Assembly (NCBI RefSeq): GCF_021603585.1 | Contig: NZ_BQHI01000010.1 | Location: 62,001 to 126,000, forward strand | From: Pseudomonas sputi | Lineage (GTDB): Bacteria; Pseudomonadota; Gammaproteobacteria; Pseudomonadales; Pseudomonadaceae | Direction of reading: 5' to 3' | DNA: 64,000 nt | Part shown: positions 34,585-44,069 of the stretch, piece after piece | Layout: each line of letters begins with the position of its first letter | Numbering within the stretch: the first letter of the stretch is position 1 | Notes under the pieces: generated by a model | What the model saw: only the letters and a program-made list of their open reading frames with translations | What the model was told of the DNA's origin: nothing | The model's database searches: none | Program-made: the position numbers and the translations under genes

Positions 34585-36876
34585 ATGAAGAAGCTGTGTT
34601 TGCTGGGCCTGTTCGTCAGCCTGGCCAGTCATCAAGTACTGGCCGCCACGACCCCGGTACCCCTGGAAAACAAGGACGCGTTCATCAGCCACCTGATGAA
34701 GCAAATGACCCTCGACGAGAAGATCGGCCAGTTGCGCCTGATCAGCATCGGCCCGGAAATGCCCCGCGAGCTGATCCGCAAGGAGATTGCCGCCGGCCAC
34801 ATCGGCGGCACGTTCAACTCGATCACCCGCCCGGAAAACCGTCCGATGCAGGACGCGGCCATGCGCAGCCGGCTGAAGATCCCGATGTTTTTTGCGTACG
34901 ACGTGATCCACGGTCACCGTACGATTTTCCCGATTCCCCTGGCCCTGGCGTCGAGCTGGGACATGGACGCCATTGGCCGCTCCGGTCGCGTTGCCGCCAA
35001 GGAAGCGGCTGCCGACAGCCTCGACATCACCTTTGCGCCAATGGTCGATATCTCCCGCGACCCGCGCTGGGGCCGCAGCTCCGAAGGGTTCGGTGAAGAC
35101 ACCTACCTGACCTCGCGCATCGCCAAAGTCATGGTCAAGGCCTATCAGGGCGAGACCCCGAGCGCGGCCGACAGCATCATGGCCAGCGTCAAGCACTTCG
35201 CCCTGTACGGCGCGGTCGAGGGCGGTCGCGACTACAACACCGTCGACATGAGCCCGGTGAAGATGTACCAGGACTATCTGCCACCGTACCGCGCAGCCAT
35301 CGACGCTGGCGCCGGCGGCGTGATGGTGGCGTTGAACTCGATCAACGGCATACCGGCCACCGCCAACACCTGGCTGATGAACGACCTGCTGCGCAAGGAC
35401 TGGGGCTTCAAGGGCCTGGCGGTCAGCGACCACGGCGCGATCTTCGAACTGATCAAGCACGGCGTGGCCCGCGACGGTCGTGAAGCGGCGAAGCTGGCGA
35501 TCAAGGCCGGCATCGACATGAGCATGAACGACACCTTGTACGGCAAAGAACTGCCGGGGCTGCTCAAATCCGGCGAGATCGAACAGAAAGACATCGACAA
35601 CGCGGTGCGTGAAGTCCTCGCCGCCAAGTACGACATGGGCCTGTTCAAGGACCCGTACCTGCGCATCGGCAAGGCCGAAGACGATCCGGCCGACACCTAC
35701 GCCGAAAGCCGCCTGCACCGCGCCGACGCCCGTGAAGTGGCCCGCCGCAGCCTGGTGCTGCTGAAAAACCAGAACGAAACCCTGCCACTGAAGAAAACCG
35801 CCAAAGTCGCGCTGGTCGGCCCGCTGGCCAAGGCCCCGATCGACATGATGGGCAGCTGGGCCGCCGCCGGTCGTCCGGCGCAGTCGGTGACCCTGTTCGA
35901 CGGCATGAGCCATGTAATCGGCGACAAGGCGAACCTGATCTACGCCCGTGGCGCCAACATCACCAGCGACAAGAAGGTTCTCGACTACCTGAACTTCCTC
36001 AATTTCGACGCGCCGGAAGTGGTCGATGACCCACGCCCGGCCAACGTGTTGATCGACGAAGCGGTGAAAGCCGCCAAGGATGCAGACGTCGTGGTTGCAG
36101 CGGTGGGCGAATCCCGTGGCATGTCCCACGAATCGTCGAGCCGCACCGACCTGAACATCCCGGAAAACCAGCGCGAGCTGATCCGAGCCCTGAAAGCCAC
36201 CGGCAAGCCGCTGGTGCTGGTGCTGATGAACGGTCGTCCGCTGACCATCCTTGAAGAGAAGGAACAGGCCGACGCGATTCTGGAAACCTGGTTCAGCGGC
36301 ACCGAGGGCGGCACCGCCATCGCCGACGTGCTGTTCGGCGACTACAACCCGTCGGGCAAACTGCCGGTGACCTTCCCGCGCTCCGTGGGCCAGATCCCGA
36401 CCTACTACAACCACCTGAGCATTGGCCGGCCGTTTACGCCGGGCAAACCGGGCAACTACACCTCGCAGTATTTCGATGACACCACCGGTCCCCTGTTCCC
36501 GTTCGGTTACGGCCTGAGCTACACCGATTTCAGCCTGAGCGACATGGCGCTGTCCTCGACCACCCTGAACGCCACCGGCAAGCTCGACGCCAGTGTCATG
36601 GTCAAGAACACCGGCAAGCGTGACGGCGAAACCGTGGTGCAGCTGTATATCCAGGACGTCACCGGCTCAATGATCCGCCCGGTCAAGGAACTGAAGAACT
36701 TCCAGAAAATCATGCTCAAGGCCGGCGAGCAGAAGGTCGTGCACTTCACCATCACCGAAGATGACCTGAAGTTCTACAACGCCCAGCTCAAGTACGCGGC
36801 CGAGCCTGGCAAGTTCAACGTGCAGATCGGCCTGGATTCCCAGGACGTGACGCAGCAGAGCTTTGAATTGCTGTAA
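34585..36876 (+). CDS. bglX: periplasmic beta-glucosidase BglX
   Basis: A GH3 beta-glucosidase of 763 residues that releases glucose from beta-glucosides in the periplasm. It has a signal peptide (to about residue 20), the GH3 N-terminal TIM barrel with nucleophile Asp282 in GLAVSDHGAI, the alpha/beta sandwich domain, and a C-terminal fibronectin III-like domain. Length matches E. coli BglX (765). ATG 34585 gives a proper signal peptide; the TTG at 34570 is less likely. It is a single gene. Confidence 0.93.
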   Translation: MKKLCLLGLFVSLASHQVLAATTPVPLENKDAFISHLMKQMTLDEKIGQLRLISIGPEMPRELIRKEIAAGHIGGTFNSITRPENRPMQDAAMRSRLKIPMFFAYDVIHGHRTIFPIPLALASSWDMDAIGRSGRVAAKEAAADSLDITFAPMVDISRDPRWGRSSEGFGEDTYLTSRIAKVMVKAYQGETPSAADSIMASVKHFALYGAVEGGRDYNTVDMSPVKMYQDYLPPYRAAIDAGAGGVMVALNSINGIPATANTWLMNDLLRKDWGFKGLAVSDHGAIFELIKHGVARDGREAAKLAIKAGIDMSMNDTLYGKELPGLLKSGEIEQKDIDNAVREVLAAKYDMGLFKDPYLRIGKAEDDPADTYAESRLHRADAREVARRSLVLLKNQNETLPLKKTAKVALVGPLAKAPIDMMGSWAAAGRPAQSVTLFDGMSHVIGDKANLIYARGANITSDKKVLDYLNFLNFDAPEVVDDPRPANVLIDEAVKAAKDADVVVAAVGESRGMSHESSSRTDLNIPENQRELIRALKATGKPLVLVLMNGRPLTILEEKEQADAILETWFSGTEGGTAIADVLFGDYNPSGKLPVTFPRSVGQIPTYYNHLSIGRPFTPGKPGNYTSQYFDDTTGPLFPFGYGLSYTDFSLSDMALSSTTLNATGKLDASVMVKNTGKRDGETVVQLYIQDVTGSMIRPVKELKNFQKIMLKAGEQKVVHFTITEDDLKFYNAQLKYAAEPGKFNVQIGLDSQDVTQQSFELL

Positions 36877-36887
36877 TCCCTGCACCC

Positions 36888-36935
36888 TGATCGTTCCCAC
36901 GTCGAGGCGTCGAACCGTCTGCGTGGGAACGATCA
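36888..36935. terminator. long inverted repeat after bglX
   Basis: Perfect 14-base arms TGATCGTTCCCACG (36888-36901) and CGTGGGAACGATCA (36922-36935). This GTTCCCACG/CGTGGGAAC element is a common intergenic repeat in fluorescent pseudomonads and probably ends both convergent genes. There is no T-tract. Confidence 0.75.
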
Positions 36936-36942
36936 ACTGCGC

Positions 36943-38100
36943 TTAGCCGCGTCTGTCGAGCAAGTTGACCACCACCCGATCCACCCAGCCCCAGATCCGC
37001 TGCTTCACCCGCCGCCACACCGGTCGGCGCTGCCATTGCTCCAGGCTCACCTGCTGACTCAGGCCGAAGTCCTTCTCGAAACTCGCCGCCACCGCGGCCG
37101 TCAATGACGGGTCCAGCGCTTCCAGATTCGCCTCAAGGTTGAAGCGCAGGTTCCAGTGATCGAAATTGCACGAACCGATGCTGACCCAATCGTCCACCAG
37201 CACCATTTTCAGGTGCAGGAAACACGGCTGGTATTCGTAGATTTTTACCCCGGCCTTGAGCAGGCGCGGGTAGTAACGGTGCCCGGCGTAACGCACCGAC
37301 GGATGATCGGTGCGCGGCCCGGTCAGCAGCAGGCGCACGTCAAGGCCACGGGCGGCGGCCTTGCGCAGGGAGCGGCGGATTTTCCAGGTCGGCAGGAAGT
37401 ACGGCGTGGCCAGCCAGATACGCTTCTGGCCACTGTTCAAGGCGCGGAACAACGATTGCAGAATGTCGCGATGCTGGCGGGCGTCGGCGTAGGCCACGCG
37501 GCCCATGCCCTCGCCCGTGTCCGGCACGCGGGGCAAGCGTGGCAGGCCGAAATGCGCGTTGGGCCGCCAGGCCCGGCGATGGCGGTTGGCGATCCATTGG
37601 CGGTCGAACAGCAATTGCCAGTCGAGCACCAGCGGGCCGGTGATTTGCACCATGACCTCGTGCCATTCGCTGGTGTCGTGGCCCGGCGTCCAGAATTCAT
37701 CAGTGACCCCGGTGCCGCCGACCACCGCCAGACGCTGATCGACCAGCAACAGCTTGCGATGATCGCGATAGAAATTGGCGACCCAGCGTCGCCAGTTCAA
37801 CCGATTGTAAAAACGCAGCTCGACCCCGGCACCGGTCAGGCGCCGGCGCAGCGTGAGGGTGAACGCGAGGCTGCCGTAATCGTCGAACAGGCAACGCACC
37901 CGCACGCCCCGCTCCGCCGCCAGCACCAGCGCCTGCACGATGGTTTCGGCACAGGCGCCGGCCTCCACCAGATACAGCTCCAGTTCGATCTGCTCGCGGG
38001 CGCGGGCGATCTCGTCGAGCATGCGCGGGAAGAATTGCGGGCCGTCGATCAACAGCTCAAAGCGATTGCCATCACGCCACGGAAACACCGCGCCACGCAT
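36943..38100 (-). CDS. clsB: cardiolipin synthase ClsB-type phospholipase D protein
   Basis: Joins phosphatidylglycerols into cardiolipin. The 385-residue protein has two intact HKD motifs: His114-Lys116-Asp121 (HRKLLLVD) and His296-Lys298-Asp303 (HLKMVLVD). No N-terminal membrane helices, as in ClsB rather than ClsA. Its start lies one base after the yceI-like gene's stop, so the two are an operon. Confidence 0.88.
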   Translation of the reverse strand: MRGAVFPWRDGNRFELLIDGPQFFPRMLDEIARAREQIELELYLVEAGACAETIVQALVLAAERGVRVRCLFDDYGSLAFTLTLRRRLTGAGVELRFYNRLNWRRWVANFYRDHRKLLLVDQRLAVVGGTGVTDEFWTPGHDTSEWHEVMVQITGPLVLDWQLLFDRQWIANRHRRAWRPNAHFGLPRLPRVPDTGEGMGRVAYADARQHRDILQSLFRALNSGQKRIWLATPYFLPTWKIRRSLRKAAARGLDVRLLLTGPRTDHPSVRYAGHRYYPRLLKAGVKIYEYQPCFLHLKMVLVDDWVSIGSCNFDHWNLRFNLEANLEALDPSLTAAVAASFEKDFGLSQQVSLEQWQRRPVWRRVKQRIWGWVDRVVVNLLDRRG

Positions 38101-38101
38101 G

Positions 38102-38692
38102 TCAGCGCGCCGTGAAAATCAGCACCGCACCCACCGGCACCGACAGACTGATGGCCGACAGGCCGGCCAGGTTGCGCAGGCTTTCCAGCCCCGGCAACAG
38201 ATCGAAATCCTCGGCACTGATCACCAGCGGCTCCAGGGTCACCACCTGAAAGCGTCGGTCATCGAGGCGCGTGGCGAGCAGTTCGGCGGGGTATTCGTGC
38301 TGCTTGCCGTGCAGGTTGACGGTCAGCGGCAGGCGCAACTCAAGCTGCGCGCCGGGGGCCAGATCGTTGATCGGGCGCAGGTCGATTTGCGTGGTGATGG
38401 TCGCTTCGGGGAATTGCTCGATCTGGAACAACTCCTTGCGCATGCGCTCGTCGCGCAGCGGGATGCCGCTGTTGATCGAGTCCAGCTCGACTTCGACCAC
38501 GGCGCGGCCATCGGGATCGACCTTGCCGTGCAGCACCAGAAAGCGCTGCACTTCAGAAACATTGGCGTTTTTTGTACTGACGAACGACAGCCGCGACGAC
38601 TCGCCGTCCAGATACCAGTTGGCCTGGGCCGGCAGCGCAGCGGCGCCCAGCAGCAGGCCGGCGAAGGCGTTGCACAGAGAACGGTTGAACAT
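38102..38692 (-). CDS. YceI family periplasmic protein
   Basis: 196 residues, with signal peptide (ending AQANW, about residue 22) and a lipocalin-like YceI barrel that binds isoprenoid-type lipids in known members. It starts MFNRSLCNA at 38692; the longer frame to 38722 lacks a ribosome site. It immediately precedes clsB on the same strand. Confidence 0.85.
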   Translation of the reverse strand: MFNRSLCNAFAGLLLGAAALPAQANWYLDGESSRLSFVSTKNANVSEVQRFLVLHGKVDPDGRAVVEVELDSINSGIPLRDERMRKELFQIEQFPEATITTQIDLRPINDLAPGAQLELRLPLTVNLHGKQHEYPAELLATRLDDRRFQVVTLEPLVISAEDFDLLPGLESLRNLAGLSAISLSVPVGAVLIFTAR

Positions 38693-38773
38693 TGAAGACT
38701 CGTGGGGCCGATAAACCTGCACGAACCTTAACTGGCCGTGGCGTTATTGCAAACTGTCAGTCTGTGCAAACAC

Positions 38774-39544
38774 TCAGGCCAATGCCTGCTGCACCTCGCC
38801 GATGGTCGATGCGAGTCTGTTGAGGTGCAGGCTCAGCACCCGTTCCACCGGCGCCTGATCCATCGGCCAGTGCAGCGCCATGCTGCCGACCAGTCGCCCT
38901 TGCGCACGAATCGGCAACGCCACCGCGCGAATCAGGAACGGCAGGCGCACCGGGTATTCCCAATAACCTTCGGTGCGCTGGCCGAAACCCTGATGCAAGG
39001 CTTGCTCGGTGGCCTGCCATACACCGTCATCCGCCAGCTGTTCGCGCTCGGCCAGACGTTTCACGTCCTGGCTGTCGAGTTCGCCAAGGCACGCGCGGCC
39101 CATCGCCGAATGAAACAGGCTGGCGTGATGGCCAACGATCTGACAGTTGTTCGGATAGCGTTTGCGCAAGACCTGCGGAATCGCACTTTCCATCACTTCA
39201 ACCCGTTCGCCGTCGAAGCACGACAGATCCGCCACCAGCCCGGTACGCTCGCTCAGCTCCAGCAGCATCGGCGCGGCGCTTTCCACCAGGTGGCGTTTGA
39301 AGCGTTGCTGACGATCACCGAACAGTCGCCTGGCGCACAACCGGTAGCGGCGGTCGCTGAGGCCGCGATAGATCCAGCCCTGCTCCTGCAAGGTCGCGAG
39401 CATCCGCGACACCGTGGCTTTGGGCAGAGTCGTCAGGTAGTGCAGCTCTTCCAGCCCCAACGCCTGATGCTCGCCGAGCAACTCGACGATGGCCAGCGCC
39501 CGTTCGACCGAGCGCACGCTACCGGTGTCTGCCTTGCTGCCCAT
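38774..39544 (-). CDS. IclR family regulator of the amidase cluster
   Basis: 256 residues: N-terminal winged HTH (about 10-75, SVERALAIVELL, PKATVSRMLATLQEQGW) and an IclR effector domain (about 85-250). GGAGG lies 8 bases before ATG 39544. It is the last gene of the M20 hydrolase - MHS permease - amidase series and probably its regulator. Candidate binding sites are the palindromes upstream of the M20 gene. Confidence 0.88.
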   Translation of the reverse strand: MGSKADTGSVRSVERALAIVELLGEHQALGLEELHYLTTLPKATVSRMLATLQEQGWIYRGLSDRRYRLCARRLFGDRQQRFKRHLVESAAPMLLELSERTGLVADLSCFDGERVEVMESAIPQVLRKRYPNNCQIVGHHASLFHSAMGRACLGELDSQDVKRLAEREQLADDGVWQATEQALHQGFGQRTEGYWEYPVRLPFLIRAVALPIRAQGRLVGSMALHWPMDQAPVERVLSLHLNRLASTIGEVQQALA

Positions 39545-39603
39545 GTGTTCGACCTCCATGGATACGGATGAAAGATCACTTCGTGCAGCAAGATGCGGGC
39601 CGC

Positions 39604-41061
39604 TCAGGCTGATTGCAGGCATGCCGGCGGTCGCCGTTCGACCCAGCGGGTCAGCTGTTCATGGGCGTAGGCCAGTTGCAGCACCGCCCGATCCGCCTGC
39701 GCCGGCCCGATGATTTGCAGGCCCATCGGCAGCCCGGCCGGGTTGAAACCGACCGGCACGCTGATGCTCGGCAACCCCGCCAGGGTCGGGCCGATCACCA
39801 CTTCCATCCAGCGGTGATAGGTGTCCATGGTTTGCCCGCCGACGACTCGCGGCCACGCTTGCTGTGCATCAAAAGGGAACACCTGGGCGGTGGGCAGCAG
39901 CAGGAAATCGTAACGCTCGAACAACTCGCTCAACGCGCGATACCACTCGCTGCGCGCGACCGACGCCTGATAGACCTCGGCAGCGGTCAGACGCAAACCG
40001 CCCTCGACTTCCCATTGCGCTTCGGGTTTGAGCAGCGCGCGTTTTTGCGGGTCGGCATACGCGGCGCCGAGGCTGCCCTGAACGAGGAAATGCCGGTGCG
40101 TGAGCCAGGTCTGCCACAGGCGTTCCATGGAAAAGTCCGGCTGACAGGCCTCAACGTGACAGCCCAGCGCACTGAAATCTGCCAGCGCCGCTTCGCACAG
40201 ACTCAACACACCGTCGTCCATCGGCAGATAGCCGTTGTAATCGCCAAGCCAGCCGAGGCGCAGGCCACTGCAGTCCTGTTGCAGATCCAGGCCGAAGTCC
40301 CGTGGTTCATCGGCCAGTGATAGCGGCACCCGCGGATCGTAACCGGCCTGGGTCGAGAGCAACCGCGCGACGTCGGTGACCGTGCGCCCCATCGGCCCTT
40401 CGGTGGCCAGTTGCTGGACGAACACTTCCGGCATCGGGCCGTGAGGCACGCGCCCCTGGGACGGGCGGAAGCCGAACACGTTGTTGAACGCCGCCGGGTT
40501 GCGTAGCGAGCCCATCATGTCACTGCCGTCGGCCACCGGCAGCAGGCGCAGGGCCAGTGCCACCGCTGCCCCGCCGCTGCTGCCGCCGGCGATCAGGCTC
40601 GGATCGTAGGCGTTGGTGGTGGTGCCGAACACGCTGTTGTAGGTCTGCGAACCGAGGCCGAACTCCGGGACGTTGCTCTTGCCGATGATGATCGCGCCGC
40701 CGTCGCGAACCCGCGCCACACTGATCGCATCGTGCTGCGGCACTTGCTCGGCGAACAGCGGCGAACCCAAGGTCGTGCGCAACCCGGCGGTGGCCGCCAG
40801 GTCTTTGATCGCCTGGGGCATGCCGTGCATCCAGCCCCGGGACTCACCGCGATCCAGTTGCCGGTCGCATTCATCGGCCTCGCGCAGCAGCACGTCTTGC
40901 GGGCGCAGCGAAACCAGTGCATTGACCGCCGGATTGAAGCGATCGATGTGCGTCAGGTAGGCCTGCATCACCTCACGGCACGATACCTTGCGGGCATGGA
41001 TCACCCGGGACAGCGCATCGGCGTCGAGGGCGACAATCGGATCAATGGCTAACGGACTCAC
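39604..41061 (-). CDS. amidase (amidase-signature family)
   Basis: 485 residues with the Ser-cisSer-Lys triad region visible: AIKDLAAT (Lys), AGGSSGGAAVALA, and a Ser in the GSDMMGSLRNP segment. The start is GTG at 41061, which overlaps the permease stop as GTGA; GGGAG lies upstream. Substrate unknown. In context it probably cleaves an amide after import by the permease. Confidence 0.87.
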   Translation of the reverse strand: MSPLAIDPIVALDADALSRVIHARKVSCREVMQAYLTHIDRFNPAVNALVSLRPQDVLLREADECDRQLDRGESRGWMHGMPQAIKDLAATAGLRTTLGSPLFAEQVPQHDAISVARVRDGGAIIIGKSNVPEFGLGSQTYNSVFGTTTNAYDPSLIAGGSSGGAAVALALRLLPVADGSDMMGSLRNPAAFNNVFGFRPSQGRVPHGPMPEVFVQQLATEGPMGRTVTDVARLLSTQAGYDPRVPLSLADEPRDFGLDLQQDCSGLRLGWLGDYNGYLPMDDGVLSLCEAALADFSALGCHVEACQPDFSMERLWQTWLTHRHFLVQGSLGAAYADPQKRALLKPEAQWEVEGGLRLTAAEVYQASVARSEWYRALSELFERYDFLLLPTAQVFPFDAQQAWPRVVGGQTMDTYHRWMEVVIGPTLAGLPSISVPVGFNPAGLPMGLQIIGPAQADRAVLQLAYAHEQLTRWVERRPPACLQSA

Positions 41062-42368
41062 GGTTTCACTCCCAGGTTGAGCGCAACGGATTTCTTCGCA
41101 CACGGTGCCTCCTGCAAACAGTAAGTACCGAGCAGGGTCAGCAGGCAAGCGAACAACACATAGAACGACGGCGCCACCGGGGTGTTCAGAACTTTGCTCA
41201 GCCAGGTGACGATCAGCGGCGCGAAACCACCGAACACCATCACCGCCACGTTGTAGGCCACCGACACACCGGTAGAGCGCACCTCAATCGGGAACTGCTC
41301 GGCCAGCGCCGTCGGCGCCGGGCCGAAGAACCCGCCAATCGCCGCGCACAGCAGCAGTTGCATCACCAGCAAGCGCTCGATCGAAGGCGCTGCCGCGACC
41401 CACACATACAACGGATAAACCATGACGAAAAACGCCAGGGTGAAGGCCATCAGCACCGGCCGCCGACCGAGGCGATCCGACAGCGCGCCGGACAATGGAA
41501 TCACCACGGTCATCAGCCCCACCGCAAGCATCTGCACCAGCAGCACTTGATCCAGCGGCAGGCCGAGGTTCTTGTGGGCGAAGGTCGGCATGTTCACCAG
41601 CACCACGTAGAACGACACCGTCGCCCCGCACGCCAGGCCCATCGACACCAACAGGCTGCGGCGATGTTCGCGCAGCACCTGCCACAGGCCCGGTGCTGCG
41701 CCTTTGGCTTTCTTGCGCGCTTCGAGAAATTCTTCCGGTTCTTCCATGTGCTTGCGAATCCACAAGCCCACCGGGCCGATCAACAGGCCGAGCACGAACG
41801 GAATCCGCCAGCCCCAACTGTCCAGCGCCTCGGGGGAAAACAGGTGCGTGACCAGCGCCACCATCGCCGCGCCGCTGAACACCGCCAGGCATTGACCGAC
41901 CAGTTGCCACGAACCGTACAGGCCCTTGCGATGGGCCGGCGCGCTCTCCACCAGAAACGCCGTGGCGCTGGCGTATTCACCGCCCGTGGCAAAACCCTGA
42001 AGCATCCGCGCTACCACGATCAGCAACGGCGCGCCCATGCCGATGGCGGCGTAGTTCGGCGCGAACGCGATCAGGGCGATGGACACGGTCATCAGGCGAA
42101 TGATCATCTGCATCGCCGCCTTGCGCCCTTTGCGGTCGGAGTAGATGCCGAGCAGGATGCCGCCCACCGGGCGCATGAAAAAGCCGACGCCAAAGGTCGC
42201 CAGCGCCATCAGCAGCGAGGCATAGTCGTCGTCGGACGGGAAAAACTGCCGGGCGATGATGCTCGCCAGAAAGCCGTAAACGATGAAGTCGTACCATTCC
42301 AGGGCGTTGCCGATGACGGCGGCAACCACTTGCCGGGTGCGCGAAACGCCTGCGTTCGAAGTCTGCAT
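41058..42368 (-). CDS. MFS permease, metabolite:H+ symporter (MHS) family
   Basis: A 436-residue, 12-helix importer. IGNALEWYDFIVYGF at the N-terminus and GILLGIYSDRKGRKAAM are MHS hallmarks (relatives ShiA, ProP, KgtP). It likely imports a carboxylate or acyl-amino acid for the flanking hydrolases. Its stop overlaps the amidase start by 4 bases. Confidence 0.88.
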   Translation of the reverse strand: MQTSNAGVSRTRQVVAAVIGNALEWYDFIVYGFLASIIARQFFPSDDDYASLLMALATFGVGFFMRPVGGILLGIYSDRKGRKAAMQMIIRLMTVSIALIAFAPNYAAIGMGAPLLIVVARMLQGFATGGEYASATAFLVESAPAHRKGLYGSWQLVGQCLAVFSGAAMVALVTHLFSPEALDSWGWRIPFVLGLLIGPVGLWIRKHMEEPEEFLEARKKAKGAAPGLWQVLREHRRSLLVSMGLACGATVSFYVVLVNMPTFAHKNLGLPLDQVLLVQMLAVGLMTVVIPLSGALSDRLGRRPVLMAFTLAFFVMVYPLYVWVAAAPSIERLLVMQLLLCAAIGGFFGPAPTALAEQFPIEVRSTGVSVAYNVAVMVFGGFAPLIVTWLSKVLNTPVAPSFYVLFACLLTLLGTYCLQEAPCAKKSVALNLGVKP

Positions 42369-42447
42369 GGGGATTCTCCAGAAGCTGTGGGTTGACCACG
42401 CAGGCGCGTGCGCACCTGCGTTCCAGCGGCAGCAAAAAGTGAAGAAA

Positions 42448-43623
42448 TCAGGCCGGCTCGAGCCAGCTCTCGGTGAGCGCGCCCCAATACGCCGCGCCGG
42501 TCAGCAGAATGTCATCGTTAAAATCGTAGGCCGGGTTATGCACCATCGGCTGTGCCACGCCGTTACCAATGAACAGGTACGCGCCGGGGCAGCGCTGGAG
42601 CATCCAGGCGAAGTCTTCGCTGCCCATCAGTTTCGCAGTGTTGCCATCGACGGCATCGGCGCCGACCAGTTCGACGCCAACCTGACGGGCGAACTCGGTT
42701 TCGGCGGCGTGGTTGACCAGCACCGGATAGGCCGGACGGTGTTCGATGGTCGAGGTGCAGCCGAAGCTTTCGGCCTGGGACTCGATGATCGAGCGCACGC
42801 GGTCCAATGTCTGAACGCGGACCTCGGCGTTCAGTGCACGCAGGCTCAGGCGCAGGATCGCCTGTTGCGGAATCACGTTCGCCGCCTCGCCGGCCTGCAA
42901 CGCACCGACTGTCACCACCGCCGCCTGCTGCGCATCAATGTTGCGGGCGACCACGGTTTGCAAAGCCATCACCACACTGGCTGCGGCGACCAGCGGATCC
43001 ACCGCCAGATGCGGCATCGAGCCGTGACCGCCGACGCCTTCGAGGGTCACCGTGAGCAAGTCCTGCGAAGCCATCATCGGCCCTTCGCGAAAGCCCAGAT
43101 GCCCCGCCGGCAGGCCCGGCATGTTGTGCATGCCAAACAGCGCATCACACGGGAAGCGTTCGAGCAGGCCATCGGCGAGCATCGCCTCGGCGCCGCCCTG
43201 GCCCTCTTCAGCGGGCTGGAAAATCAGCGTCAGGATGCCGTCGAACTGGCGGGTCGCCGCCAGATAACGCGCCGCGCCGAGCAGCATCGCGGTGTGCCCG
43301 TCATGCCCGCAAGCGTGCATGCAGCCTTCATGACGACTGCTGTAAGCGACGCCGGTGTTCTCGATGATCGGCAGCGCATCCATGTCGGCCCGCAGCCCGA
43401 GTCTGCGCGTGCTGCTGCCATTGCGCAGCACGCCGACCACGCCGGTCTTGCCGATGCCGGTGTGGACTTCATAGCCCCACTCTTCGAGCGAACGGGCGAC
43501 CAGCGCCGAGGTGCGGTTTTCCTCGAAACCGAGTTCAGGGTGAGCATGAATGTCCTGTCGGGTGGCGTGCAGGTCGCCGGCCACGTCGTTGAGCCAGGCC
43601 AGAATGTGCTGATGTCGGGGCAT
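42448..43623 (-). CDS. M20 family amidohydrolase (hippurate hydrolase-like)
   Basis: A 391-residue metallopeptidase-fold enzyme that removes acyl groups from amino acids such as hippurate or indole-3-acetyl conjugates. HPELGFEE near residue 28 and the metal-binding GCMHACGHDGHTAML (about 98-112) are characteristic. The AGGAGA site 6 bases before ATG 43623 supports the start. First gene of a leftward cluster, with two palindromes upstream. Confidence 0.9.
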   Translation of the reverse strand: MPRHQHILAWLNDVAGDLHATRQDIHAHPELGFEENRTSALVARSLEEWGYEVHTGIGKTGVVGVLRNGSSTRRLGLRADMDALPIIENTGVAYSSRHEGCMHACGHDGHTAMLLGAARYLAATRQFDGILTLIFQPAEEGQGGAEAMLADGLLERFPCDALFGMHNMPGLPAGHLGFREGPMMASQDLLTVTLEGVGGHGSMPHLAVDPLVAAASVVMALQTVVARNIDAQQAAVVTVGALQAGEAANVIPQQAILRLSLRALNAEVRVQTLDRVRSIIESQAESFGCTSTIEHRPAYPVLVNHAAETEFARQVGVELVGADAVDGNTAKLMGSEDFAWMLQRCPGAYLFIGNGVAQPMVHNPAYDFNDDILLTGAAYWGALTESWLEPA

Positions 43624-43671
43624 GACGGATCTCCTCGCGCGGGTGTTCCCGGTCTTGTTGTTCGGTGTTGT

Positions 43672-43763
43672 TTCACGACACGTGAACGGCAGGTCGTGCT
43701 CACCGCCAGATAAACGCGAGACACGCGAGAGGACAATCGAATGTGGTTCCACAGGGTGGAACC
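43672..43763 (-). promoter_or_regulatory. two palindromes upstream of the M20/amidase cluster
   Basis: TTCACG-ACA-CGTGAA (43672-43686) and GGTTCCAC-AGG-GTGGAACC (43745-43763) are both perfect. Both share a 15-base TTC...GAA frame and have centres 75 bases apart. They are likely operators, possibly of the IclR regulator at the cluster's end. Confidence 0.5.
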
Positions 43764-43766
43764 GGA

Positions 43767-44069
43767 TCAGGGTTGCAGGCGACAGCCCTGCCGTTCGCCC
43801 TGCCACTGGGCGCTGTTGCTGCGTCCCAGGCCGCTGGCGGTGACGATTTTTTGTGTGCGGTCATCGGTCAGTTCACTGGGCAGCCACTGCTTCACGTAGC
43901 CCCGGCAATATTCGGCGTCGTTGTTCATCACGTAGCGGCACGAACAATATTCCTTGGCGGTGTAGGCGCTGATGATGTCGGGGAAGGCCCATAGGTTTTC
44001 GCGCTCGTGCCAGCCCCAGCCCAGCAGCACGACCAGCAGCACCAGCAGGATGCGTTTGAACAGTTTCAT
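43767..44069 (-). CDS. small membrane-anchored protein coupled to the serine hydrolase
   Basis: 100 residues with an N-terminal membrane anchor (about 5-20, RILLVLLVVLLGWGW) and four cysteines in the periplasmic part (EYCSCRYVMNNDAEYC). Its ATG overlaps the serine hydrolase stop as ATGA, so the two are translationally coupled. I do not recognise a family. A partner or substrate-binding role for the hydrolase is a guess. Confidence 0.75.
   Translation of the reverse strand: MKLFKRILLVLLVVLLGWGWHERENLWAFPDIISAYTAKEYCSCRYVMNNDAEYCRGYVKQWLPSELTDDRTQKIVTASGLGRSNSAQWQGERQGCRLQP

Noticed and set aside
34579-36414. A 611-codon minus-strand frame within bglX
   Set aside because: Antisense to a strongly conserved GH3 gene; typical shadow composition.
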